This document shows positions 10,286 to 20,389 of a stretch of 64,000 nt of DNA, piece after piece. Source of the DNA: Phytophthora colocasiae (Eukaryota; Oomycota; Peronosporomycetes; Peronosporales; Peronosporaceae); contig JAGKQI010000101.1 in NCBI GenBank assembly GCA_018806915.1, forward strand, positions 1,736,001 through 1,800,000, given 5' to 3'. The first letter of the stretch is position 1. Each line of letters begins with the position of its first letter. The notes under the pieces are model-generated. The model had not been told where the DNA came from. It worked only from the letters and a program-made list of their open reading frames with translations, and did not search any database. Both the position numbers and the translations under genes were made by a program.

Positions 10286-10891
10286 CAATTGCTGTAGTCG
10301 GCCGAAGGCACACTAGTGAAATTACCCCGACACTGAGTCGACGAGCAACAAGAACGGACGTTGAGTGTTGTCGGTGACGACCGATTGACTGACGGACGGA
10401 CGGACGGACGAACGAGTAAGGACGAAGGTAAGTAGGAGAGAGCGGGAGTAGAACGAACGGATTGAACTGGTAGCTTAGGACGACAACCGAGTGGAGGCTG
10501 ATACGATCGAGACTTGGACGGGAACCCCTGTGCGTGAAGTTGGTACTAGTAGCGACACCAGCGAGGAGCTCCAAGGAAGATCATTAGTGCTGACGATACG
10601 AGGGAGTTGTTCGAAGTGAACGATTGATTGAACGATTGACGGACGAACGATTGAACGAACGGACGGACGAACGTAAAGGGTGAAAACTCTATTACATTTG
10701 AATACAAATAGGAACGAAGTTCCGGCGCAGGTGACTGAGCCAGCAGAGTGTTGTTGTTATTGATCGTGAACTAGCCCTAAAACAAGAACCCGGCGAGACA
10801 AACGTAGATAAGTACTGTCAGCCATACGATCCGCTAGCGAACAGGCGTATTGGGTTCGTCACAGTACGTGTACACTTGGCTCAGGCCACAG
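10286..10891 (+). other. Non-coding stretch with GACG-rich simple repeats
   Basis: No convincing gene. Short imprecise runs of GGAC and GAACG (for example 10390-10440 and 10618-10680) dominate. A promoter/terminator-like LTR of the preceding gypsy element would be expected here, but I could not find paired TG...CA ends or a second copy. Confidence 0.5.
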
Positions 10892-10904
10892 TCATTTTGC
10901 ATTC
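10892..10904 (+). promoter_or_regulatory. Oomycete initiator-like motif before the Ca2+-ATPase
   Basis: The sequence TCATTTTGCATTC fits the oomycete initiator pattern (TCA-Y-T-Y-Y, with a following CATTT-like flank) and lies 43 bases before the ATG at 10947. It suggests that the ATPase locus once had an ordinary promoter here. Confidence 0.4.
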
Positions 10905-10946
10905 GCAGTCCCACACGCATCCAGCAGTCCAAGTCTTCGTGTCAAA

Positions 10947-13900
10947 ATGGCTTCGTTCAAGCTTGTGACGGGGGATCTCATCCGGCTTGTGGAAACGCCA
11001 CATGAGAAGCAGCACGAAGCCTCGGAGGGCTAGAAGGAATCGCTAATGTGGATCTGAAACAAGGCTTTGGATTCCGGTGATACGGGCGACTTGCAGAGAC
11101 GGGAACTCTTTCGGCAAGAACTACGTACCACCACCAAGATCGAAAAGCTTTCTCGAGTTGATGTGGGCTGCGTTCCACGACATTTCCATCGTCATTTTGA
11201 CCATTTCTGGTTTCATCTCGATCATCTTGGCGTCCACGGTGGGGGGCCATAAGAGCACTGGCTGGCTGGAAGGTGCGTGCATCATTGTCGCAGTCATTGT
11301 CGTCATTCTTGTGACGGCCACCAACGACTACCAAAAAGAAGCCCAGTTTTCGTGTGCTGAATGCTGTTACGGAGGATGAGAAGATCAGACAACCAGCGGA
11401 AGTCACCAAGTGGAACCTTCTAGTCGGAGATATTGTCCGTGTGGATCTAGGAGATATTATCCCGGCCGATGGTATCATCTTTGACGAGAAGGAGATCAAA
11501 ATGGACGAAAGCCATGACTGGAGAGTCCGATCTCCTAAGAACGCTGAGACCCTATTCCTTCTTTCTGGTACAGCTTTCTGGCTCAATAAGGAAGTCTGAA
11601 AAACCGATATCCTTCCGAGCTGCATATCACCATTTTTTGACCTGACAATATTTTTAAATCGAACTATATTGTTTATTTCTTATAACCTTTCCATTTGCAT
11701 GCAGACTCCAACTTCTTTATTGAGGCAGAAAACTGTACGAAAGTTATGGAGGGATTGGAGGTAAAAAGTTGGATCCCCGCAAACATTGAGGATGAGGCGT
11801 ATGTAGAGATCGCGACACCCAGAAATGACGCCGTCGACAAGAAAGACGAGCAAATAAACAGTATGGAGAATTCTACTGGTAGCAGCCGCTGTACAACTTG
11901 ACCATCTTGATCAGCAAGTTCGCAGTGTTTGTAGCGCTGTTGGTGTTCGTGATCATGTCGATTCACTTCTCCATCGACACTTTCGCGAGGGAGGACAAAC
12001 CCTGGAAGAGCGGATACGTCAACGACTACATGAACTACTTCATCATCGCTATCACTGTTCTCGCAGTGGCAATTCCTGAGGGTTTACCACTCGCAGTGAC
12101 CATCTCACTTGCTTATTCCGTGAAGAAGATGCTGGTGGACAACAACTTGGTGCACCTGGACGCCTGTGAGACCATGGGAAGTACTACGACGATCTGCTCT
12201 GACAAGACCGGCACGCTGACGACGAACCGCATGACGGTGATGCAGCTGTGGATCGGCGATCAGGAGTTCTCGACTGCTACGGACGGCATCGGAGCTCTGT
12301 CGGACTCGACCAAGGAGACTTTGTGCACGGGCATTGCGGTGAACTCGACAGCTGGGATTCTTCCTCCCAAGGTGGAGAACGGTCTGCCGGAGCACACGGG
12401 TAACAAGACTGAGTGCGCTCTGCTGCAGTACATCCGCGACGGTGGCGTTGAGTACCCTGAGATCCGCACGAACAACGAGGTGGTGCACATGTTGACGTTC
12501 AGCAGTGCGAAGAACGTGTGTCAGTGGTGGTGCGTCGCAGTGCGACGACGTGCCGAGTGTACACGAAGGGTGCGACGGAGGTGGTTTTGGGTCTGTGCCA
12601 GGACATGCAGCGCGTGGACGGCTCGATGGAGTCTCTGGACGACGCTCGCAAGGCGAAGATCGGTGCGGAAGTGATTGAGAAGTACGCTTCGCAGGCGTAC
12701 CGTACGCTGTGTCTGGCCTACCGCGACTTGGACGTGCCGGCTGAGGAAACGATCAACTGGTCGGACGAGGACGTGGAGAAGAACTTGACTTGTGTGGCCA
12801 TCGTGGGCATTGAGGACCCGGTTCGACCGGAGGTGCCTGGCGCCATCCAGCACTGCTACCGTGCCGGTATCACGGTGCGTATGGTGACGGGCGACAACAT
12901 CACGACTGCGCGTTCGATTGCCAGCAAATGCGGCATCACGAACCCGGGCGATGGCTCTCTTGTCATGGACGGCCAGACGTTCCGCAACCGCGTGTTGGAC
13001 GCACAGGGCAACATCATCCAGTCGGAGTTCGACAAGATCTGGCCGATGCTTCGCGTGCTGGCCCGTTCGTCGCCCAAGGACAAGTACACGCTGGTGTCTG
13101 GTTTGATGCAGAGCAACGTCGTTCCGCACGGTCCTCAAGTGGTTGCTGTGACTGGTGACGGCACGAACGACGCTCCTGCTCTGAAGAAGGCGAACGTGGG
13201 TTTCGCCATGGGAATCAGCGGCACTGCCGTTGCCAAGGACGCGTCGGACATTATTCTGATGGATGACAACTTCAACTCGATCGTGAACGCCATCAAGTGG
13301 GGTCGTAACGTGTACGACTCGATCGCCAAGTTCCTGCAGTTCCAGCTCACAGTTAACGTTGTCGCTATCTCACTGGCCTTTATTGGTGCAGTTGTACTGG
13401 AGCAATCTCCTTTGTCTGCTGTTCAGATGCTGTGGGTGAATCTGATTATGGATTCATTCGCTTCACTAGCTCTTGCTACTGAAGAGCCGACGCCTCAGCT
13501 ACTGGAGCGCAAGCCGTACCCGAAGACACAACCATTAATCTCGAAGAAGATGACCAAGCACATCATCGGACAGTCGATTTTCCAGCTCGCTCTCATGCTG
13601 GCACTTGTGTTTACTGGTGAAAAATGGTTCGACATCCCTTCAGGACGCGTTGTTGACCTCGATGAAGACGTGAAGAACGACCCGACGGTGCACATGACCA
13701 TTGTCTTCAACACTTTCGTGTGGGCACAGCTCTTCAATGAACTCAACTGCCGCAAGATCCACGACGAGATCAATATCTTCACGGGCATCACCAAGAACCG
13801 CGTGTTCCTGTACGTGTGCGTGTTGCAGGTTGCGATGCAGTACGTAATGGTTCAGCACACTGGTGACTGGTTCAAGTGCAAGCCTCTTGATGTTGGACAG

Positions 13901-14155
13901 TGGTTCGCCTGTATTGGTATGGGCTTCGTGTCGATGCCTCTTGGCCTGGTGCTGCGCAAGATTTCTATGAAGAACGCTCCGAGCTGGATGGCCCTTTGCC
14001 GCGAGGTTGACGAAGACGAGGTTCGCAAGATGACTTCGGGCTCGACCCGCGGCCAGGAACTCTGGGTGCGTGGCTTCGCTCGTATTCGCGCTCAGATCCG
14101 TGTTATCAAGGCGTTCCGGAAGGGTATTCAGGCGAAGACTCTCATTAAGGGGTAG
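10947..14155 (+). pseudogene. Plasma-membrane-type Ca2+-ATPase (P2B), broken in its first half
   Basis: Fragments in family order match a PMCA-type Ca2+ pump, which exports Ca2+ at the cost of ATP. The start (10947) reads into a stop after 28 codons; a shifted frame then carries GLEGIANVDL, the usual block after the cytosolic N-terminus. TM1-2 lies at 11077-11345 (FLELMWAAFHDISIVIL), and the actuator domain at 11354-11572 (VGDIVRVDLGDIIPADG, LLSGT). About 160 bases of foreign sequence interrupt the block LSGT-KVMEG (11573-11735). TM3-4 with PEGLPL and the phosphorylation motif DKTGTLTT lie at 11898-12510. A one-base loss at about 12514 shifts the frame again; the rest is open. At least four frame breaks and one insertion make this a pseudogene unless some are assembly errors. 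Confidence 0.8.
12518..14155 (+). CDS. C-terminal half of the Ca2+-ATPase, intact frame
   Basis: 545 codons without a break, from the nucleotide-binding domain to the C-terminus: YTKGATEVVLG (KGA motif that contacts ATP) near residue 17, MVTGDNITTARSIA near 125, VTGDGTNDAPALKKANVGFAMG (hinge Asp residues) near 210, then six predicted membrane spans including WVNLIMDSFASLALATE. The conserved TM6 residues (N and D in MLWVNLIMD) for Ca2+ are present. No independent start codon or promoter is obvious, so it is described as part of the broken gene and not as a separate enzyme. Confidence 0.75.
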   Translation: MSVVVRRSATTCRVYTKGATEVVLGLCQDMQRVDGSMESLDDARKAKIGAEVIEKYASQAYRTLCLAYRDLDVPAEETINWSDEDVEKNLTCVAIVGIEDPVRPEVPGAIQHCYRAGITVRMVTGDNITTARSIASKCGITNPGDGSLVMDGQTFRNRVLDAQGNIIQSEFDKIWPMLRVLARSSPKDKYTLVSGLMQSNVVPHGPQVVAVTGDGTNDAPALKKANVGFAMGISGTAVAKDASDIILMDDNFNSIVNAIKWGRNVYDSIAKFLQFQLTVNVVAISLAFIGAVVLEQSPLSAVQMLWVNLIMDSFASLALATEEPTPQLLERKPYPKTQPLISKKMTKHIIGQSIFQLALMLALVFTGEKWFDIPSGRVVDLDEDVKNDPTVHMTIVFNTFVWAQLFNELNCRKIHDEINIFTGITKNRVFLYVCVLQVAMQYVMVQHTGDWFKCKPLDVGQWFACIGMGFVSMPLGLVLRKISMKNAPSWMALCREVDEDEVRKMTSGSTRGQELWVRGFARIRAQIRVIKAFRKGIQAKTLIKG

Positions 14156-16480
14156 ATTAGTACATGTACTATCGTTGTGCCAACAATAATGTTTTGAATT
14201 TCTTGTATCTCGGGAGTTCACGAATACTACCAGTTGTACTAGGAAGCACCCTTGATCTTCTTACTTATAAGTACACTGAAACACTGCCTCCCGTTTTGGA
14301 AGCTGTCTGTTCTGTCGATTTTCGGCGTCTGTACTGACTTGTGCATCAAGTCCATACAGGAACAATTACTTGCACATACCATTATGGTCGGTTAGCCTTG
14401 TATTCGCGTAAGTGACACCGTTGCTAGAGCAGATTTGTGAGCCGGCAGTGACATCGATATTGTTGCAGGAACACGGGCGCAGTCAATTTAAGCGGAGTTC
14501 CTGGCGATCAAGAGGTGAACTTCAATGCGGCCTTCACGTTGCTGGTAAATGACAAAGTGATCACTGATAAGAGTTACATGAGTACTAGGGCATACGAGCT
14601 ATGCCACCAGTACTATAAATGTATACGTGTTGCGGAAGTTGAGTCACTCTCGCGAAACGCGTTTACATGCATGCATACATCATTTACCTAGGTCCGCAAC
14701 ACCACGTAAGACTCCCCCATGGTTCGAGTCACGGCTTGCCGCTTCTTACGCATCAGCTGCAGTGAAGACGACCATCCGCTCTTCCGTCGCTACTACGCCA
14801 GGTACGACGCGTCCTCATTGAGCCATTTTGTCCAAGCGGTGGACTCACAATTATCCGTGTCAGACAAGTTTCCGGTCACTCTTTTTTTACTTGAGTTAAC
14901 TATAGAATTGGTCGAGACCTGATTTACTGTGACCACGCAAGTGGTCACTTTACAACTACTTGGTTTTTGTATGCAGGTTGGAGGGCTCTGGTGTGTGCCC
15001 CTCTGCAAATCTGGAACTGCCCAGACGTATACTTGATGTTTGTATGGAGATTTCGGTGACCACACGATGGTGTGACCACTTCGCTGTCACCCACGGATAG
15101 GGTTATGAAAAATAAGATTGTTATTTTATTGAGCCCCCAGACTCGGGTCAATCAATAATTTGTTTATTGCAATTTTGTTTTCAATCATATCATCGAGCTC
15201 TGATTGGTATAAAACCACCTAGCCGTAACCTTAACCCAAACCCCTTGACGCTCGCTAAAGCTTTGCGAGAACTTTCAAAGCGTGGCGCTTTAACGACGAC
15301 GGCTTGTGGGCTGAGGTATTTCGCAGTTATCAGTCGAGCGGGTCTGGCTCGGGTGCAACCCGCAGTGAACTATCGCCAGTGTCGAGGCCTGTCACTCAGG
15401 TGCCGGGAAGGCTGGGGACCGTTCTGATGGACGTGATCTGCCCTAGTCTAAAGGGGGTTTTGATGCCTGATGGCTTTCCTCCTCTTGCTGTAGGTAACAC
15501 GCAGTAAGTAAGAACAAATACACTTTTGGTTTTACCCCACAACACACACTCGTGCCATTCCTTACCTTTCCAGTGACAAGAAGGAGACTCACGGTCCAAG
15601 GACGACGCTGAGGTTCCTGCACGACACAAGAGCGGCAGAGAACAAGACGACGCTAAAGAGCTGCTAGCAGTTGGTGTGAACTCCTTCGTAATGGCATCAA
15701 ACAGACACCGTACGTCCAATATAGTCGCATGTTTGGGTCTTGCAGAAAAATGCAAAGTGAGGAGACTGCTGGAGTGTCGAGCGCTACCTCAGAGCTGTCT
15801 CGTCGAAGTTGTTTACGTCGTACAGGCCTAGAAGACCACTGCCTGCTCATTATTGATGCGTTAAGAGTACTCAAGTAGCTCGTGACTTCACGATAACGTG
15901 CAGAACGCGAGCTAAACGCCACAGTGAAATGGAGGATGATTTGGACGTGATTGAGACCTCGCTCAATCAATAATTTAGTGTGTTTTAATTGAATTATTTG
16001 AAAGTCAAATTGTTTTTTTCACAACCCTGCTCACAATCGAACTGAACACTTTGGCCCTACAACGTTGAGTATTCAGGAGTAACAGGGAACGCGGCGTCAA
16101 GGTACTGACTGTCCAAAGGCTTTCGTTTCGCCAGCCAAGAAATAACAGTCTCTCTTTCTAATCCTTCCAGCTCCTACGCTGTTTCCCACATTGCTGTCCC
16201 GAACACGTTCAACGCTGCTACTGCGGCTCCTCCATCCACGTGCTGGTGACCTTCGCGGAGGAGCGAAAGATGCACCGATATGTTGCTTCCTTGAGTATTT
16301 AAGTTTGTATCAAACTGGTATTGTCAACGGTGTGTGATACGAGCCTGCTTACTTGTTGCTTCCTATCCCAGTATTTAATACTGAGTATTATCTTATCATA
16401 ATCACCATTTTCATCATAAACAACAGATGCACTACGACGTATTACGTGTCCATGGATGTTAATGCTGTTGTGGGGAAATT
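14156..16480. other. Intergenic region, mostly unassigned
   Basis: Apart from the Kazal-domain remnant at 14405-14492, nothing could be assigned. Open frames here (for example 15167-15427 +, 15396-15755 -) are short, lack recognisable motifs and overlap each other on both strands. The first 100 bases after 14155 presumably hold the 3' UTR of the ATPase. Confidence 0.5.
14405..14492 (-). pseudogene. Kazal inhibitor domain remnant
   Basis: Read on the minus strand this short stretch gives CSCNNIDVTAG then QICSSNGVTYAN, matching the middle of the Kazal domain found intact in pieces at 20202-20387 (CNNIDGTAG, VCASNGVTYEN). The signal peptide and the C-terminal cysteines are missing. It is a small fragment of a duplicated gene. 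Confidence 0.6.
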
Positions 16481-16489
16481 TGGGGTGAT

Positions 16490-16625
16490 GCTAGTCGTCT
16501 TTTGTAAAATACAGAAGCTCTTGCCTTGTATAAACTTCAGTGGGAACTATTCACTTTGCTATTTACAAGCAACACGACACAGCAAACCTCCAGGTACTCC
16601 GCAGAAATCGAAGCCCTCCCAACTT
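16490..16625 (+). repeat. Copy of the 5' flank of a Kazal gene
   Basis: About 130 bases resemble 22835-22962, the leader directly before the Kazal-like gene at 22972. The most similar part is the stretch from TTTGCTATTTAC to the CTCCCAAC block (16554-16622 versus 22889-22956). Here the leader is followed by a pogo transposase fragment instead of a Kazal gene, so the coding part is lost. Confidence 0.65.
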
Positions 16626-16902
16626 ACTGCTTTTCTAGTTGTTCGGCCACAGCATCAGCTGCCTTGATGTCTTCAGATTTAGCAACAGACTCGGCTAGAA
16701 TTCCTTTAAACCCGTTGCTGATGGTTGATGAGCTCAAATCGCGCCATGCGTCAACAGTCCACTCCACAATGTCAGTTCTACCAGGGGCCGTTATGCGCTG
16801 TCTTTCATTGCCACGGAGCTGGTCCCCCGGCCAAGAAATCCATCGTAGTTGTAGGCGGCGTTTCAGTGGGCGATTCCACGCAACATCTGCCGGTTGGCAC
16901 AC
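16624..16902 (-). pseudogene. pogo-type DDE transposase, C-terminal fragment
   Basis: Minus-strand frame of 92 codons. It contains CQPADVAWNRPLKRRLQLRW, the block that in pogo/jerky-type (DDE_1) transposases follows the second catalytic Asp, and then DIVEWTVDAWRDLSSSTI, NGF, the usual C-terminal block (W-x2-x-A-W-x2-I-x-x-x-x-I-x2-F). The catalytic core upstream is missing. A related fragment in the same orientation lies at 19690-19885. Confidence 0.55.
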
Positions 16903-16990
16903 TCCATTATCGGAAGTTGGAGGGGGACGCCGTCCCCTATTTGCACCCGTCTGGTCCCCACACCGTCACCCTGATAATCGGTTATCATGA

Positions 16991-17638
16991 AGTCTCCACT
17001 ACTTGATAACAGTGCATATCAAACTCGCGTCTAATACAAATTTGCCAGTTGCAAGTAAAATATTACAGCTCAGAGTTTTTTTATTCATTACCCAAAGCGA
17101 CGGCTTACACACAGGTACGAGAAGAGAATTCCTCGTCACCACCCCTCATTCTCATACACTTATATGAATTCCCTAAGCAGAGACCTGTGAAGCTGAGATT
17201 CTACGGGGTAAGCTGGGCATGACATTCGCCGACGCGGCAACACGCTGGTGGTGTTAACGCGCTCGGGCGAGTTCGTCTTGGTACTTAATTGGCGATGATC
17301 ATGTACCTGCTCGACATCATCATCATCGTCAAGTTCGCGATCAAACAGCAGCGTACCGGAGCTGCCCCTTTCTGCTGCAGGAGTACGTCACGATGGTGTT
17401 GAATATCAAGCAGGATGACTTCGGGAGAAGCGGTCGATAACGAGACACACAAAAAAACGTTACGGTCAGCGGCCTGCAGGATTGATTACAAGATTACAAG
17501 GCAGTAAACGAGAAGCACGATGCTGTCCTGGAGGGCGACATTAAGCCGATTCGGATCGACCAGGACCCCCAGAGTTGTCGACAAACGGTATGTACTATAA
17601 TGGCAATGGAATCATTGTTTTGATTAAGTTTTGTTCAC
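16991..17638. other. Unassigned stretch before the Crypton
   Basis: No gene or RNA could be supported. The part 17215-17580 is GC-richer than its flanks and may be a worn fragment of a host gene, but no motif is recognisable in any frame. The sequence just before 17638 is AT-rich. Confidence 0.4.
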
Positions 17639-19620
17639 TTACTTCTTTCTGTCCAAGGTATAACTTAAACCATTTAATGTAAGTTTCGAATTTGCGCGTT
17701 GAGCCTCTAGTATGCCCATAGCTTGTTCATGACTAACATTCTGCTCTTGTGCGATCAGAATAATGCGGTCAATGATTCTTTTTCTACGAAAGAAAAAACG
17801 TTTTTCAGCTGTACTGCAGCGCCATTTTGAACCATGAGTTTGTTCTAGTATACGGACGGCGGGCCCACCATTTAGTCCTACCTCCCACTCCTGCCATACC
17901 TGATGGACGGTCTTCAGTGACCTTACCTGCTTGTACTCAGTTGGAGGTGGTGGATGCGAAACAACTTCTGAAACTCCAGATCCATTAGTCCCCACTCCCC
18001 AATCAACAGCAAGACGAAGCGATGCAGAACCCGAGGTAAGTCGCGTGAGAGCTTCTTGTAAATGATGCACGGATGAGCCAATCTCGCTAACTCTTTTGTC
18101 AAAATGCGATAGGGTCTGCTGATGCTGCTGGTTCAAATGTTCAATTAGATCTGAAACAACGCTGTGTAAATTCATTGTGTGTGGTGATTTTTCCGTCATC
18201 ATTTTGGTTTTTAATTTAGATGCAAACTCATTGAACGAGCTGCTGTTGAATGGAGCCGTTGTCCATAGTTTATGAGTAGGGTGAAGATCACGCAAAAGAG
18301 TGGCGTCTTGGAGAAGCACTACACGAAGGTACCGTAACAAGTCCAAAAAACCATCGGTTGCGATGTGAGGTGCCGACGCTTGCGTGTACGCTGCCATGTA
18401 GGTCTCAATGAACGGGAAAATCTGTGTTTGAAGGTGCTCTGGAGGAATGAGCGATGCGCGCTCCAAAACAAACGTGCATCTATCTGGTGTAAATCCAGCA
18501 AGTGACCGCATGGCTTCTCTCGGTAACGCGCTAAGGTAACACTCTTCCATAGTTGATGCATTCCAACGACCTAATCGACGTATCTGTGACTCTGTAGCAC
18601 CAGCTAATTCCGCCATCCGAGCTCCTGATCCACGTGCAGCATGAGTCTTTGCCTTTGAATGCATGCCAAGGGCAGTAAATGCTTTAATAGTAGCATCATA
18701 ATGGGCACGGTAGGTCATTGAAATCGTCGGACCCTTTCCTGACTTCAGGACTTTAATGTCATACCAATTCTCCGGCACTAAGAAATTCGGAACATCCTCC
18801 TTTTGTACAGACCATCGAAAAAAAAATACAGCGCAAGGGACCCAACAGGACACACTTCAACGTTGCGATGTCGAATACTTGAACCAAATTCACGACGGCC
18901 GTACTGGTTAGTTTTGCCCTGCCCCAGGATCATCACGAGTGCTCTGCATTCTGTGAACCCTTCATTCTCCAGAATCACACTGAAAAGGTCAGGTAGTTCC
19001 ATGTTGCGAGCCGATTCTCCTCGAAGTAGACACGCATGACATAGGAAATGACTCATTCGATTTCGTAAATCGGGACCAGTGTTGAGGTTCATGTAGTAAC
19101 GAGAGATTGATACGAGGTCTTCAGTCGTACAGTAACCATCCAGCAAAGATCCAACCCCACGGTCAACATAGTCACGCTTATTCTTTTCATGTCGCTCACG
19201 TCTCAATGACGACAACAAGGCTTTGATGAGTCTGTTCCGCGGATGCGGGTGTGAATTCGCACCGCGACTTTGCTGATCGCTGAAGAGGTCTGAGATAGCG
19301 TTAACGTACATTTCCACTGTTGCTACACCAACTTTCCGGTCAATGCCCTTAAATCGAACTTGACGATCCACTACTTCTTCTTGTAGGAAGAGATGCATCT
19401 TAGCGACTGTCACTTGATAGCGAGTAGTTTCGTGGAAGCATTTACGATCACACCATGCTTTAAATTCGCGTTGCTTCGGAGCATATGCGCGCGTGGTATT
19501 GGCAGGACGTGCCTCACGACAGCGGTCTAGCGTTGCGTGTGCGCTCTCCTCAAGCTCCAGCTGCAGTTCTGGTGGCTCCATCGCGAATGTCAAAGTTAAA
19601 CTTATTTACAAATGTTGAAA
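17600..19620 (-). mobile_element. Crypton (tyrosine-recombinase DNA transposon)
   Basis: The element consists of one gene for a tyrosine recombinase with a GCR1_C-like DNA-binding tail, the hallmark of Cryptons. Cryptons lack terminal inverted repeats and cause very short or no target duplications, so the borders given are approximate: the ends of the coding region plus a short flank. Confidence 0.75.
17639..19581 (-). pseudogene. Crypton tyrosine recombinase, one-base frameshift
   Basis: Two minus-strand frames overlap: 18778-19581 (start ATG at 19581, MEPPELQ) and 17639-18853. Joining them gives a recombinase with an N-terminal SAM-like domain, the first catalytic Arg in LLRGESARN, HAARGSG (H-x-x-R box), RLGRW, and the nucleophile Tyr in EECYLSALP. 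The C-terminal part (about the last 90 residues) has VHQVWQEWEVGLNGGPAV and FFRRKRIIDRI, matching GCR1_C. The break is at a run of nine A (18818-18826 on +): ten would keep one frame through YFFFRW. A single homopolymer error or recent mutation would explain it, so the copy may be nearly intact. Confidence 0.75.
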
Positions 19621-19689
19621 TTCAACAGATTTTAGCTATTCACGTTCCTCATCTCTGACAGAGGGACGTCGTCCTCAGTTACTTGGTGC

Positions 19690-19885
19690 AGTGAAGTATA
19701 GAAACGCCTACCCCTAAGAAGATAACCACTCAGTATGCCCTGGTGGCACTTTGAGCAGGTGAACGTTGATTTTGGCCGCATAAGAAACCACCTCATCTGT
19801 CTAGTGACCCGAAAAGTCGTCAGGCAGCAACAGAAGAGGAACGTCGGGGTTGCTGCGATCTTTGAAATGGTAATCCAGCAAAATG
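19690..19885 (-). pseudogene. pogo-type transposase, catalytic-core fragment
   Basis: On the minus strand the stretch reads ILLDYHFKDRSNPDVPLLL, then PDDFSGH, then a stop codon, then TDEVVSYAAKINVHLLKVPP. The DDFSGH block is the second catalytic Asp of pogo-like DDE transposases and the following part is its usual continuation. What should come next is exactly the kind of block found at 16624-16902. Confidence 0.5.
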
Positions 19886-20022
19886 ATGGTTAGTTTAGCA
19901 TTCCTCCGTCTTCACGTAGCTTGACCCGCCCCCATTGTCGTTGAACGAATGGCTGTGTGCTTTTAGCGGCCGGTGAGGTCCATTTTATGCCGCATTTTTA
20001 TGAGCAATCGGAAAATATCAGA

Positions 20023-20052
20023 CGTCGGAATTGACACTGGTTATACGGTACT
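20023..20052 (+). repeat. Left arm of a 30-bp inverted repeat
   Basis: CGTCGGAATTGACACTGGTT followed by ATACGGTACT. The same sequence occurs inverted at 22455-22485 with two or three differences. The pair encloses the split Kazal gene. The repeat could be the terminal repeat of an older element of about 1 kb before the Tc1-type insertion. Confidence 0.6.
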
Positions 20053-20389
20053 AGTTCGACTAGTTCATGTATTTTCGGTAAATGCACGGTACTACAATCG
20101 AGCAAAGGGAAAATCCCCGACATACCCCGACCTTCTCCATGGTGGTCCTCCGAATGACCACAGCCTAGACTGGAGAAGAAGTCTCGCTTTAAGGTCGGTC
20201 TTTAGCGTGTTCCATCCCTTCTGCATCTGCCGTTGTGGAGTATTCGCATGCCCTTGTTGTCGCAATTGGCCAGGTTGAAATAGCATCCATTCTCGTAGGT
20301 GACACCGTTGCTTGCACAAACCAGAGGGCCAGCAGTACCATCGATGTTGTTGCATTGAATGTAGCGAGCAGCAGTACAGGTAAAGTCTA

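Noticed and set aside
12521..13138. Minus-strand His/Arg-rich frame of 205 codons
   Set aside because: Antisense of the Ca2+-ATPase; the His/Arg richness is caused by the GC-rich codons on the other strand.
15167..15530. Possible gene or retroelement piece with ACCCCTTGACGCTCGC and a GC-rich part
   Set aside because: Frames are short on both strands and none shows RT, transposase or other motifs; left as unassigned.
17215..17580. Possible decayed membrane protein gene
   Set aside because: Fragments such as MIMYLLDIIIIVKFAIK-like runs occur in one frame, but stops are frequent and no family is recognisable.
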